The notes below the pieces were generated by a model. That model made no database searches, was not told where the DNA came from, and was given only the letters and a program-made list of their open reading frames with translations. DNA of 64,000 nt from Tetrapyrgos nigripes (lineage: Eukaryota > Basidiomycota > Agaricomycetes > Agaricales > Campanellaceae), in contig JAACJM010000133.1 in assembly GCA_013368315.1 (NCBI GenBank), positions 124,001-188,000 of the forward strand, read 5' to 3'. The position numbers were made by a program, and so were the translations under genes. Below are positions 22,620-33,905 of the stretch, piece by piece; position 1 is the first letter of the stretch; the number at the start of each line of letters is the position of its first letter.

Positions 22620-23680
22620 TAAGGCTCCAACCGAAACCGAATGCTTACCGATTATAATCGATTAAAGGCGTATACGCATACAATTAATTACCAAGGTGCC
22701 CAGTAGTCGGTTTTAATCGAATATATTCAGTATTTAATCTAGTAAATTTGGCTGGTAAGGCCAGGTGAAGGGAGCGGGTCATTGAGTCGTTCCCGATGTA
22801 CCGTTTGATGGACTCTCAGTTGAGAGAAGTCTCAAACGATCTCACTCTACCCGAGTCATTGCGGATAGCTGCTTCTGCTGGACTGGACAAGCTGAAAACA
22901 TACCATGATCGAGCAAAGAAAAACTCGTTCTATATTATTGCTACAGGTGTGTATATTATTCCTTTGTGTCAATTCTCGCTCTGACATCCACATAGCTTGT
23001 CATCCAGCCATGCGATTGCGTTGGTTTGGCTCTCCCGAGTCTGATAACTACATCCGGGCCTCAATTGTTCTCGAACATGTCTTCAAGGAATACTCACAAT
23101 CTGTCCCGCCAAAACCCACTGGCGTTGCATCACCAAAAAAAGCCGTCCACACGTCAGCTTCAGTCAGATGATCAGTTCTTGCAGTCTCTCCTGACCATAG
23201 GCTCATCGTTTGATGAGCAGAGCTCTGATGGTGTACCGTTAGCGTCGGAGTATGAGCGATACATTGGTGGAGAGGGAGGTGCCGGTGATATCAAGAAACC
23301 ACTTCACTGGTGGAAGGTTTGACCATTGTAACTCTCAGAAGTCGTGCTCTGATTACAGTTTGTAGACGCATACAGGTTCCAAGGATGGCAATACCGGGGG
23401 CAAGTGTTTCTGTTGAAAGACTTTTCTCCAGCTCGAGGCACCTCTGTAGTGACCTCCGATCTTCCTTGAAAGCGGAGACGACGACGTCAGCAATGTGCTC
23501 AAAGCTGTGGTTGAAGCAGGGAATGTTTGACTTCGATGTTAAACGGCTGGTTAGTGCTGAATACGAGGGCAAAAAAAAAACTAACTAGATACTGAATATA
23601 ATCGGTTATTAATCGAATAGTATATGCATATGATTAATTACGGATTAGAAGTATTCGTATGCTCATCGGCTGGAGCCTTA
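22620..23680 (+). mobile_element. hAT-superfamily element, internally deleted
   Basis: The ends TAAGGCTCCAACCGA (left) and, inverted, TAAGGCTCCAGCCGA (right) define a 1061-bp element. The flanking 8-bp repeats GTCATTGT (22612-22619) and GTCGTTGT (23681-23688) differ at one base and fit a hAT target duplication. AT-rich subterminal words such as TAATCG, TTAATTA and GCATA recur inside both ends. It interrupts the helicase gene between HHPRNFYF and the next coding piece. Confidence 0.85.
22796..23588 (+). pseudogene. hAT transposase C-terminal remnant
   Basis: Fragments in frame with plausible short introns read MYRLMDSQLREVSNDL, CHPAMRLRWF and PGASVSVERLFSSSR, then CSDLRSSLKAET and KLWLKQGMFDFDVKRL. 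The SVERLFSSSR..C...R..L stretch is the hAT C-terminal dimerisation domain, the best-conserved part of the family. The catalytic RNase H-like fold and the BED zinc finger are missing, so the copy is not autonomous. The start given is the first Met of the leading exon. Confidence 0.8.
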
Positions 23681-26376
23681 GTCGTTGTGGTCTCAAGAGC
23701 TTGTATGGAAAGATGGATAGTCAGCGAGGATCTAGTGGTCCAGCCATTTTCCACATCATTCCTTCTGACGTTGCTCGCCTGGTCATGCTAGTCCTATGCT
23801 GCAGCAAACATTGGATTTTATGTGGGGATGCCCAAGGAAAATGCTGAAAACTACCTGTATTATGTTTTTGTGCGCTATGGGAAGCCTATGCTCTCAAGCC
23901 ACTTTAGCAGTGCTCTTGCAAACATCACCGAGTCAACAATTGGTTTCCCCCTCCATCTTCTCCAATTTTGCCATTTGAAATCAAATTTGATGGTTCACAA
24001 GGCCAACATTTACTGGAATGAGCCCGACGATGAAGAGGAGGAGGATCGAAAAGCTCGAGAGACAATGGGACATGCTTCAACGACAGGGATGAACTTGTAT
24101 GGCTGAGATAATCGAGGAACTAGCTCTATTTCAGCTGACATGGTCAATTCTAATGTGCGGACTGGTTTAAAGTGGCAGGGGGTGATTGGCTTTCTACATC
24201 CATTATACAAGAAGAAGGTGTACGATCAGCAGGTGAGTCATCTTCAATAATCAATTTCAGTGATTCACCTGCAAAATACTTATTGTGCTTTAGAGAGACT
24301 CCAACCTCCAAGGTTCTCTCTCACTAGATATTCTCGAGACTATCCTTACCGAAAAGCTTGGGAAACTTGAAAGCTCGACAAAAAGTACCATACTAGCGTC
24401 TGAAAAGCAAATCATTGACTTTGTAAAGTCAGTGACAAGCTCTGTTGGTCAACAAACTGCTGAGGTGATCATGGGTTATCTCAGTGGATCGTCCTCATTT
24501 CCCCAATTCCCCTCTCCTCCTATCCTGGTGACTCCCCAATTACTTCAGATGGTGCAGCACAAGCTGCCTGATGTGAAGAAATGGAGATCGCCTCAGCAAG
24601 CAGAATCCGTTGCTTCAGTGCTATGTGACTCTCACATATTTTTCATCCTGGCTACAGGTGAGGGCAAGTCCCTCCAATTTTTTGCCGCTCCCATTCTCAA
24701 AAAAGACCACCTCTTCGTCGTCATTCTTCCCTTGGTCTCACTCACATTGGACATGACTCGGTGACTACAGGCTATGCCATATCATGGTGGCGTTTGGGGT
24801 CAAAAGGATCTCAATACCACCGATGCATCGCTCATACTCGTTCCTGCTCATCTTGCAGGTCGGTCAGATTTTAAAGACTGGCTGATGCTACCAGAAGTCA
24901 ATGAGTGACTTGACCAGGTATTTGTGGATGAAGCGCACCATATCAAAACTGATAGGGACTTTCGAGAGTGCTTCCAAGCACTCTCCAATCACATTCTCGC
25001 TGCTCGCAAACCTATCTCGTTCCTTTCCGGATCTCTCGGCCCCCATGACATGACATTCATAACAGAAGCATGCAGCATGAATGAGCCTTCTCTGATCACC
25101 GAGATTCGCTCCTATTGTGGTAGACCCAACCACTGATAGACACATGAAAAAGTTGACCCCAAGGATATGATTCCAGCTATCGAAAAGTTTGTCAAGTCTG
25201 TTGGTGACCTTCCCCCTGATAAAAGAGGTCTTATCTTTGTGGACTCAGTTGACAACTGCCAAGAGGTGGCTGCCCACTTTGGATTCCAAGCATACTTTTC
25301 TGCTGAGTCAGATGACCAGAAGAGAAGATTCCAGCAGCAGTGGAGAGCAGGCCCAACACCAAAGGATAGACGGATGGTGTGTACTACAGCATTTGGAGAA
25401 GGGATCGACTCCGACTCGGTCACATACGCTGTCAGCTATAATCCATGGGGGATGACGTCTTTGAAACAGCAATTTGGGTGAGGAGGAAGGAATGGTTAAC
25501 TCTCTTTGGGGTATTTGATTTGGACACGACTGCCGGAAATTTCAGGCATCAAGTGTCCTGATGACGACTTGCTAGGAAAATTGGCATTGCATAGACTCTT
25601 GACATCTCCTCAAGAATGCATGCGATTTGCAGAGGCATCATACAATCGGGTTGTTCACTCTTGCTCTGCTCTTGGCGCTGAGTTATGCCAAAATTGCTGG
25701 CAGGTGGGTGAAAACGGTACCCAACTCAAATTTTCAGTACTAACACATTGTAGTATCAGGACTCACTGGAAGGGCCAGCCATCGGAAGACTTGACCGGCC
25801 TCTTATTCCCATAAAAATTGATCCTGACATCAAGATGATTTCCGTCGAGTCCACAATAGAAGCACACAGCCAAGGTATGGCTGACTGTAAAGCACAATTG
25901 CAGCTACTCGAGAAGATTTTGGATCGCGTCTTTGCATCCAAATGTCAGGCATGCTGGGTAGCTCAGAAAATACATACAGCCAACCAAAATCACCCTCGAA
26001 ATTCTGGCGGCTTGGACATAGTTTCCCGATTTCTCGCTTCAGCACAAATGCCTCCGAGTCTGCACTGGGCATTTTGCTTTGCCTGCTGGGTCCCATACCG
26101 ACATTTCAATAACCACATTCCTCCAGGCCAAGCAGCTCTTCTCATCGCCTCTGATTGCAAGGATAATGAAGAAATGCCAGTATGATCCCTACTCTCATCG
26201 CCCACAGTTGGGAGCACAGAGATAAGGTGGAAGACATTGCAACCAAGCTGGGCGAGAAGTGTTGGGAAGACCACATGCAGCTTGAAAAATGGTTGACTGA
26301 GCTTTGCAATAGTCCAATTAGAATACCCAACCCATTTCGCTTTGTGATTGCATTCTATGAGCTGTACATTCAGTAG

Positions 26377-27868
26377 ACATTAGGTACTTTAATCTATACA
26401 AATCTAGGTACTAAGTACAATTATACAATCTATCACCTCTTTATAGTAACTGGCCTGCATCAACACTAAGCCCTTACCAAAGAAATCCACATCAGTGTCA
26501 TGCAAGGGATGTGCACCTGGTCTACCCGAGACTGGATCTTGGGGGGGGAGGGGGTCTGGAGAGGGCTTATGACCCAAAAGTACAACCTACCCTTCTGACA
26601 CCCGAAATGTCATTATTGTTGGAGATACAGTCCTAAACTTAATGAAACTTGGTTTTTTTGCAGTCGAACGCTGTTGTAGGAGCATTACCGGAGCTTACCG
26701 GATGAGCCACGAGTCATTTGTCAGCCTTGGCCCATCATACATGTCATTCGTCAACCATCAGAAAAATTTTCAATGGTCAAGGGAAAGAAGAAGAAAGAAG
26801 TGTGTAAACTCAATTGGTCCTGTCAGAGCTTACTAAATTGCAGCACCTCAGGCACCCCCTGGTGCCTACCTTGTTAGGTGGTATAGCCTCTGTACATAGT
26901 TTAACCTAAAGGTGGGTAAATACCTGGGGGGCTACCCAGGCCTCTGGGAGCTCCCTATATCTCTAGCTGTTGACTCCCAGAGTCACCATATCTGGTGTGT
27001 CTGGGAGCTCACACTGGTCAAGTGGGAGTTACCACTGCTGTCACACTGTCACTAGGTGTCTGGGGTCCTTTTTCCCTTGAAATGCCCCAATTTTGTTTTT
27101 TAAGTGGGTTTAGTATATGTTATTGTATTGTACTGTATTTTACTGCTACATGTATGTTAGAAAGTCTCAAAATAGCCTCTAATCATCTTGCAGCATCGTC
27201 TAAGAAGAATTTCGGACAGTGAATGATAGGCGGATCACGGGGAGCCCTGAAACAGCGACTCCCCTGGGTATATTTCGACGAGATGAGGCTCAGCAGCGCT
27301 ATACGTAGTATGTACATGTAAATATGGGAGTGGAGGGCGGGTGGCGCAAAAAATACTGTTGAACACTTATATACTCGTGAGGAGAAATGAAAGGAAATAA
27401 GAGAAATAAGAACATACCCGAGAGGCTCGTGAGGAGAAATGAAAGTAAGGAGAAGGTGGGGGCGAGACTCTCGGGTCTAAGTACGAACTACAGAAAGGAG
27501 TAGAAAAGGGAACTGATCCAAAGTACCATAGGAATAAATGCCGATATATTAAGGTAATTAAAAAACGAATGGGAGAGATCGGGAGACGGCGGCACATAGG
27601 TATGAGCAATGGACAGCCCTGGGGTCCTGCGCGAAGAGTCTATCCATGGCGGATGACAAGGGAAAAGCATGGACAGCCCTGGGGTCCTGCGCGATGGGTA
27701 TAAGAGAGAGGGGATGGAAATTCAAGATGTAACTCACGGCGATGATTAGATTTTTGTAAAAACTCCTTTTAAAACACAACAAAATCTGTAATATTTGATA
27801 TATACTCAGATTAAATAATACACTACTGACAGATGTACTGATAAATAAAATTTTGATAGATATTTTAC
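26377..27868. other. AT-rich spacer, no gene recognised
   Basis: No coherent coding sequence. A G-run with TCTGGAG lies at about 26540-26560. At 26880-27060 a stretch rich in GGGAGCT/AGCTCCC words looks repetitive. Short direct repeats follow: CTCGTGAGGAGAAATGAAAG (about 27374 and 27426) and ATGGACAGCCCTGGGGTCCT (about 27609 and 27670). I found no terminal repeats that would define a transposon. Confidence 0.5.
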
Positions 27869-28189
27869 CAGTGCTCTTAAAGTCAAGCTTTTAATTGGCT
27901 AAGGGTCAGGCAGCTCTCTTTTTAAAAATTTTACTGTATAGTACTCAACACAACCACTTGCACATGTGTTTCAATCACAATCTCCTTTGGCAGCATTTCG
28001 AGGAGGATGAGATAACAGAAAATAGTGCCATTGAGATTGATTCGGAAGAGGAGTATCTAATGTAGAAGGTACATAGAAAATTTTATGAGATTCTTTATTT
28101 AAGGCTTAAGTGATGCCCTTAAAAGATACTCTTAAGCCTCAAGGATTTTCAAAACCGCATTTAGGGCCTTAACTTAAGGGGAAACACTG
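27869..28189. mobile_element. Possible MITE of the CAGTG...TTAAGG type
   Basis: The right end reads CCTTAACTTAAGGGGAAACA, then CTG, which resembles the right end of the well-supported hAT MITE at 55.2-55.7 kb (TTAAGGCGAACACTG). The left end would be CAGTGCTCTTAAAG. The flanking 8-mers (TATTTTAC and TAATAGTA) do not match, so the boundaries are uncertain. Confidence 0.35.
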
Positions 28190-28484
28190 TAATAGTACAG
28201 TAACAGTAACAACAACTTTACTACCAGGAACAGAGATTAATAAAGTTAGCACAAGTGCAATGATATTGCAAAAGACAAGATTCTAATGTAGAAGGTATAT
28301 AGAAAATTTTACGAGATTCTGTATTTAAGGCTTAAGTGATGGCTTTAAAAGATACTCTTAAGCCTCAAGGATTTTCAACACTGCATTTAGCAGTAATAAT
28401 ACAGCAACAGTAACAGCAACTTTACCGGGAACAGAGATTAATAAAGTTAGCACAAGCACAATGATATTGCGAAAGACAAGATTA
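28056..28484. repeat. Two direct copies of a 226-bp unit
   Basis: TCTAATGTAGAAGGTA at 28056 recurs at 28282. The copies share TTTAAGGCTTAAGTGATG, TACTCTTAAGCCTCAAGG, ACAGTAACAGCAAC-type words and AGAGATTAATAAAGTTAGCA, ending near GAAAGACAAGATT. The second copy is about 20 bp shorter. The first copy overlaps the possible MITE end, so the duplication may postdate that insertion. Confidence 0.85.
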
Positions 28485-28984
28485 GGAGATTTTACACCAT
28501 CCTATCCTACCTGGAAAGCACTGGGAATTATCCAGCCATCTCTCTGCAAGCCCATGGTAGCTCTGTCATGAAGTCTATGTTTGGTACTATTTATTTCTCC
28601 TTATCTCCGCATCCTCGGACCTTTACACCATATGACTCTTGTTCTGCATGCTACACACCAGACCTTTCATTTCTCCAATACAGCTTCTTTTACAGCCTTC
28701 TTTACAGCTTTGATTACAGCTTTGATTACAGCTTCTTTTACACCTTTACTTTTACATATATAAATGCCGTCCTGACACCTGGTTCCCCATCTTGACCTCT
28801 TTGTCATTGGGACCAGGTGTGTATCTCCCTTTCATTACTCCTTTCACCTTTACTGATGAGCACTGCAGTTCTAGTACTTATCGCTGTCTGTCAGGTATTT
28901 AATACATTCTTTGTTGTTGGGACCAGTTCTAGTACTTATCACTGTCTGTCAGCTCATTGCTGTTGCCACTATCTCTTTGTGACA

Positions 28985-29275
28985 AGCTCCCTCTCCTTCC
29001 TGGGGAGACATTGGTAGCTACCACACTATTACTGGTAGCTCCCTCTCCCTCCCAGGGAGACATTGGTAGCTACCACACTATTCCTGGTAGCTCCCCCTCC
29101 CTCCCAGGGAGACGTTGGTAGCTACCACACTACTACTGGTAGCTCCCTCTCCCTCCCAGGAAAACGTTGGTAGCTACCACACTATTACTGGTAGCTCCCT
29201 CTCCCTCCCAGGAAAATGTTGGTAGCTACCATGCTATTACTGGTAGCTCCCTCTCCCTCCAGAACAATTATGGTA
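28985..29275. repeat. 52-bp minisatellite containing GGTAGCTACC
   Basis: TGGTAGCTCC recurs at 29033, 29085, 29137, 29189 and 29241, exactly 52 bp apart, with a diverged unit on each side. Each unit joins a pyrimidine-rich block (CTCCCTCTCCCTCCCAGG) to the 10-bp palindrome GGTAGCTACC and CACACTATTAC. Differences between units are mostly single bases (ACATTGG, ACGTTGG, ATGTTGG). Confidence 0.95.
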
Positions 29276-29559
29276 CCTACCTTCCCAGCTCTTAACAGTA
29301 TCATTGTGTTTAAAGTTGTCAAGTGGTTCCCTAGTCCCCTTAACCACATTGATGTATCTACATTAATCTCTTTGTGTGTACATAGTGCACATAGGATTCT
29401 GTTAGAGGCCAGGGTCCCTTTCACTTTGCTTTTTACTACTCAGTGTCAATGAAATCAGTTCAGGGCATGAAATCGTGCAGAATTTTGTATATTCATACAT
29501 AAAACTATCTGAGTACACTCTGTAAATACTATTTTGAAGTTACAAGCTTATCTACCCAG

Positions 29560-32500
29560 TCTTCTTGCTCACAAGTCCATTACCAACCTTACTACTGTCT
29601 CTGCTTAACCCCTTCTGCAATGTTGTGCTGCTAACCTGCTTCTGCTTCTGCTTCTCCTTTCTTGTCTCTGGCTGGAGCTGCATGCAGTCTATGGCTTGCA
29701 TTTTCTGCAGCTTGTGGTTTGGTTCCTTATCATCCTCACTCTCATGTTCATCTTGTCTGTGTTTACCATTGTTCAATGGAGGCCTTGATGGTGGAAGTTG
29801 ATGATAGTCTTCCTGGCCCCTTGGGAGCCCTTGTACATAAGTGGCCAGATTGGCTTCATGCTCAGAGCAATGGATTGGGACCATGACATACTCCAAAGTC
29901 TCACTAACTCCAAGAAAATTGTCTTCTTTGACCAGAACGAGCTCAGTAACCAGCACTTTGAGGGCTGTTCTTGGCGTGATAGCCCCGTGGCATGGGAATG
30001 TCATTTGTAGGAGACCATCTGAGGCAGCTTGGACCTGGTGTAGGTGGAGGAGAAGCATCTTCCTCCTGGTCATCTCCCCCTCCAGTCTGTGCTTCATCCT
30101 CATTCTCTTCTATATCACTTGATTGTAGGTATTGGTTCTGGCGACCACCAGTAATGAAATGTCCCTGAACGGTTGTAGTTGGTTCTGGGTGAACTTGCAA
30201 GGGTAGGGGGCTAGGATCAGCATGTTGGCCTAGTTGGCTGTCAGTATTGTCGACTGGTGGGCTGAAAGTCATGTGGAGATGGCATGGGGGGGATGGAAAG
30301 TCTGGTGGTGCTTCTTCTGTGTTGTCTTTGCCCTGTTCTCCATCCTCTTCCCCCTCCTCATTGGTTTCTCTCGTCTTCACAACTCCCTTATGCTTGGCAC
30401 CTTCATCTCCTTCCTCCTTGTCATCCTTGTCATCAGGAGCTGTGGCATGTGTTCCCTTCTTCGCCTTGGGCCTGGTGGGCTTTTTCAACTTTCTGTTACT
30501 GCTATTTGTGCTCTCCAGAGTCCACTTGCCCGACTGGTGGACAGTGACCTTCTTGATGCCTCCAGTCGGCATCACCAGCGCAACGTCACCCTGTTCCGCT
30601 CTTGGAACCTTTTTCTCGTCTGATAACAATGGTGTAAGTCCTTGGCTCCATTGAAAAATAAAACTCACACATACATTCTCTCCAAGATACCACTCGCAGA
30701 GAGCTCCTCGGGTGGACTAGCGTCGTCTTCCTTCCTTTTCCAAGCCAGAGAAGTTTGTCAATTCTTGCTTTGGTGAGCAGCATTGGTGTTTGGGTCTTCA
30801 TCACCGCATCGTTGACTCCACCAGCACTGGGTACCTTCACTCCATCGTCCCAGTTGATGATACAGAGTTGATGCTGGTAAGCAAAATCAGGCCAATGTTT
30901 CCAAGGGAAACTTTGACCACATGAGATCCTGAGCTCCACTAAAAGTAAAATAACCATATTAGGTGGCCAATCAACCAAGGTGAAAAGGTATTTATGACTC
31001 ACTGATATCTCCCTTCAGCATCACCGACAGAAAGGCACACTTGCTGTCACAGTTGGTCACCTTGGAGGCAGCTTGAACCATATCCTGAAAAGTGTTGCTG
31101 GTGTTTGACGAAAAGGTGGCTTTGATGTGCTCGCAGCCTAGGAGGACCTCTAAATCATGGAGTTGAGCCCTGATCTGGGTGGCATTGTTCTCTCTCAGCC
31201 CTTTATATTCATTGCTATGTTTACCATTGGGGTCTATGATGTAGCCAACGACCCATAGCCCACGATTAAAATAGGCTTGTTGCGCCTAGTAAACCAAGAA
31301 GTTATTAGTGTTGAGTGAAGGGCCACAGCCACTATCACCTTACCATGTTTGCCATCGTCTTAGCAGTTGACTTGATAGCGGCTTTCGTCGGTCCTCATTT
31401 GGTCTTGTGTGTTGTACTGGGTTCAGTACCAACTTCTTGACCATGCAAAAGCCTCGACATATTGCGTCTGGTCATCCCAGTCATCCCCAAGCATCTCTAA
31501 CCACTTCTGGGCCCACTTCTGAGCCAAGAAGGAAGCAGAGTGCACTAACAAGTTCTGTCAGCAATCAATAGATAGGAACCGAATATCAAAAGCACTTGTA
31601 TCTGCTGTATTGATACATCAAAATGCTCAGTTCAGCATAATTTTGAATGCATCTCAGAGCTCAATTCAGCATCGGGCCAAAAAACAGGGGAAATGCCATT
31701 GAGCAAGTGGGCGGGGTCTTAGGGGCAGGTCTGGCAGGCTGTTTCCCAATGGGGCACTGGATAGGGACTGGCAGGTTTTTCCCACACCTCCTAATTTGAT
31801 GGAGTAGTGGGCAGGGGCTTAGGAGCAGGTTTGGTAGGTTTTTTTTCCACAGCTCCAAATTTGATGTGAAGGTGCGGGCAGTGGATAGGGCCCAGAATCT
31901 GCAAATGAAATAGTGGTAGGGGCTGTGGCTGGCCCAGAAAATGCAAAATAAATTCCCAGAACTGGCGATAAACAAAACTGGGGATGGCCATGAACACTGC
32001 ATGCGCCATTTTGAGGCATTAATTTGTGAATAGTTCATCAGGATTTGCTTATACAATATAATAGACTATATTCCCATGTTTAGGAAGTCTAAATGCAGTA
32101 TCCTACCAACCCACATGATGATCAGAACTGATTTGATACAATGGTGGCCAGTACCCATCATCCTCTTTTGCTATATTTTAGACAGTATTTTGGCCATATC
32201 TCCATAACCACCGCAGTTATTGCAAATCTAATTGCATATTTAGATTGAGCAATCAAAAATACACCCTAATATATACCAATCCCATTTTTTATCGCCAGCT
32301 CTGGGAATTTATTTTGCATTTTCTGGGCCAGCCACAGCCCCTACCCCTATTTCATTTGCAGATTCTGGGCCCTACCGACCACCAGCGCCTCCACATCAAA
32401 TTTGGAGTTTTGGGAAAAACCTATCAAACCTGCTCCTAAGCCCCCACCCACTACTCCATCAAATTAGGAGGTGTGGGAAAAACCTGCCAGTCCTTATCCA

Positions 32501-33060
32501 CTGCCCCATTAGGAAAAAGCCTGCCAGACCCACCCCTAAGAACCTGCCCCTAAGACCTCACCCACTTGCTCAATGGCCTGTGAGAAACAACCCAGCATTT
32601 CCCCTGTTTTTTGGCCCTATGCTGAATTGAGCATTTTGATGTATCAAGCTAGCTGTTAGAGCTGTCAAAAGGACTTACCACTGTCAGGAATCTGGCTATT
32701 ATTACCATTTTCCGCTGTCCACCACTTTTTGAATATGTTGAACCAATTTGGGTCCCAAGAGGCAATGACACTATCTCCAATGGCACGATAGGCTGCTTCC
32801 CCAGACCTTTTTGACTGCCGCTTCATATGCCGAACTGTGAGCATATAGCTTTGCCATCACCTCAGCAGGTATTGGTCCCCGTCAATGACCTGGCTCATCC
32901 TCGTCATCGTCAGCAGTCGTTATAAAGTCAAGGGCTTTGTCCTTGGTATTGGTTGAACTCCCCTCAACAACACCCTTCCCCTTTGCCTTTGCCTTTGCCT
33001 TTGCCTTCTTGTTCTTGTTCTCGTCAGAAAAGGGATTAGAGCTATATTGCTGCTTGACCG
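29560..33060 (-). pseudogene. Decayed multi-exon gene, unrecognised family
   Basis: Minus-strand coding pieces, 5' to 3': a Lys/Ala-rich tract (KNKKAKAKAKAKGKG, about 32980) and an acidic DDDEDEPGH; AAYRAIGDSVIASWDPNWF (about 32760); FLAQKWAQKWLEMLGDDWDD (about 31500); AQQAYFNRGLWVVGYIIDPN (about 31270) with LHDLEVLLGCEHIKATFSSN; FPWKHWPDFAYQHQLCIINW (about 30880); GIKKVTVHQSGKWTLE and a long Pro/Glu/Asp-rich tail. Splice sites flank several pieces: a GTAAGT donor lies on the minus strand at about 32674, and an acceptor at about 31550. Stops and frame changes, for example at 32890, indicate decay. The low-complexity tail suggests a nuclear or DNA-associated protein, but I cannot name the family. 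Foldback element FB2 lies in one intron. Confidence 0.5.
31593..32663. mobile_element. Foldback element FB2, a shorter relative of FB1
   Basis: A 1071-bp element with inverted arms of about 370-400 bp. Its ends are GATACATCAAAATGCTCA, the word GGCCAAAAAACAGGGGAAAT and its complement, and ATGCAAAATAAATTCC near the inner edge. The flanks ATCAAAAG (31585-31592) and GTCAAAAG (32664-32671) are 8-bp duplications with one mismatch. Its non-arm centre (about 32040-32290) aligns with one arm of FB1 (CCCACATGATGATCAGA, GACAGTATTTTGGCCATATC). The outer ends CACTTGTATCTGCT and GTTAGAGCT match those of FB1, so both belong to one family. Confidence 0.85.
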
Positions 33061-33084
33061 CGCTTAAGAAGAGAACAGAGGTCT

Positions 33085-33357
33085 TTATGTGAATGGTTTG
33101 CAGAGGAATGGGAAATTGTCTCGTTGGCCATAAACTCTTGCAAAGGTAAAGCTTTTTTTGCTATGCTACAGCTTCGAATTAATTAACTTTTTTTTTTGTT
33201 TTAAAGAGGATGAAGGTGGACTGTTGCATCAACTGGAGCAGCAAAAGCAGTTCCTGTTGAAAGCTTATGTCCACTGGGAACAATCCTTCCTGTTTGATGA
33301 GAATTTTGACTGGGGTTCCAACTGCCCTACAGACAGCGAAATCCAGGTTGCATGAAG
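33085..33357 (+). pseudogene. Fragment of an unrecognised gene
   Basis: The pieces EQRSLCEWFAEEWEIVSLAI (about 33072-33140) and EDEGGLLHQLEQQKQFLLKA, then YVHWEQSF (about 33208-33290) join across a short intron (GTAAAG to TTTAAAG), ending at TGA 33353-33355. The charged helical pattern E.E...L......W recalls the C-terminal region of large Agaricomycete transposase-like proteins, but the piece is too short to assign. It may be the end of a gene whose front was removed. Confidence 0.3.
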
Positions 33358-33905
33358 ATAAGCCCTGCTTGATGCAACAATCATTGTTGGTGACAGCGAC
33401 AATGATGATGAGTTTGGGACAGAGTATATGGACAGACATAGTGATAGTCTCACAGAACACCTTGACTCCTGAGACATCATCAAAGGTTACAGAGATCGAG
33501 AGCAGGTAGAAATGGACATCACTGTCACCATAGACCAACCTTGAAGTACTGTAAATGTTTTAGATATTGGCTTTACAATATGATTAAAATGACCTTATTA
33601 ACCTGGTGGAAATCTTCCAATGTCTTGTGTATTATAGTTGCATCTGATTTACAGGTAATGCGGGGGAGCCCCCAGGGAAGACATGGTAGCTACCAGTGGC
33701 TCCCTGCGATTTTCAGGGAGGCAATGGGAGTTATCAGAGAGGGAGATTTCCTTTTAAAAAAGTTAATGTACTGAATAATGAGTCCATAGCCTAGTACATA
33801 CCATCTTTCATTGAGCCAGAATGGTGTACTGGTAAGCATGCCTGTGCTCTGTGGTTCTGTAATTAATTAGTTATAGGAAGCCTGGGTGTCATTTTGCCAC
33901 AGTTG
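33358..33905. other. Spacer without a recognised gene
   Basis: No gene. At 33660-33735 a stretch (GGTAGCTACCAGTGGCTCCC, GGGAGGCAATGGGAG) shares the GGTAGCTACC and CTCCC words of the 29-kb minisatellite. The rest is AT-rich. Confidence 0.4.

Larger units (their letters stand above)
21042..26376 (+). pseudogene. Telomere-linked RecQ-like helicase gene, split by a hAT element
   Basis: Pieces in several frames and exons form one long protein. The N-terminal part has WALRATGAWEVKRI, AYQAVVHPWLTDARKSTF, FDHLCEHPSF and RGREMEPLMYTNHSHHPRNF. The hAT element at 22620-23680 interrupts it. A downstream segment ends in ETMGHASTTGMNLYG (about 24062), resembling the GH.....YG end of tyrosine recombinases found in large Agaricomycete helicases. 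The RecQ-like core has ILATGEGKS (motif I, about 24650), VFVDEAHHIK (II, about 24918), FLSGSLG (III) and AVSYNPWG...LKQQFG (V-VI). The C-terminus has Cys/His clusters (CSALGAELCQNCW, CQACW, WAFCFACW) ending at 26376. Telomere-linked helicases of this type sit next to chromosome ends in many fungi. In-frame stops (24104, 25479) and frame changes show decay. The 5' end is uncertain; the first clear coding starts near 21042 without an ATG. Confidence 0.75.

Noticed and set aside
26539..26556. G-runs here and at 35780 as functional quadruplexes
   Set aside because: They are short, lie in spacer DNA, and may belong to a shared repeat; no evidence of function.
33815..33870. tRNA-like word (GGTGTACTGGTAAGCA, A-box-like)
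   Set aside because: No B box and no cloverleaf could be drawn, so no tRNA is called. I found no other tRNA either.
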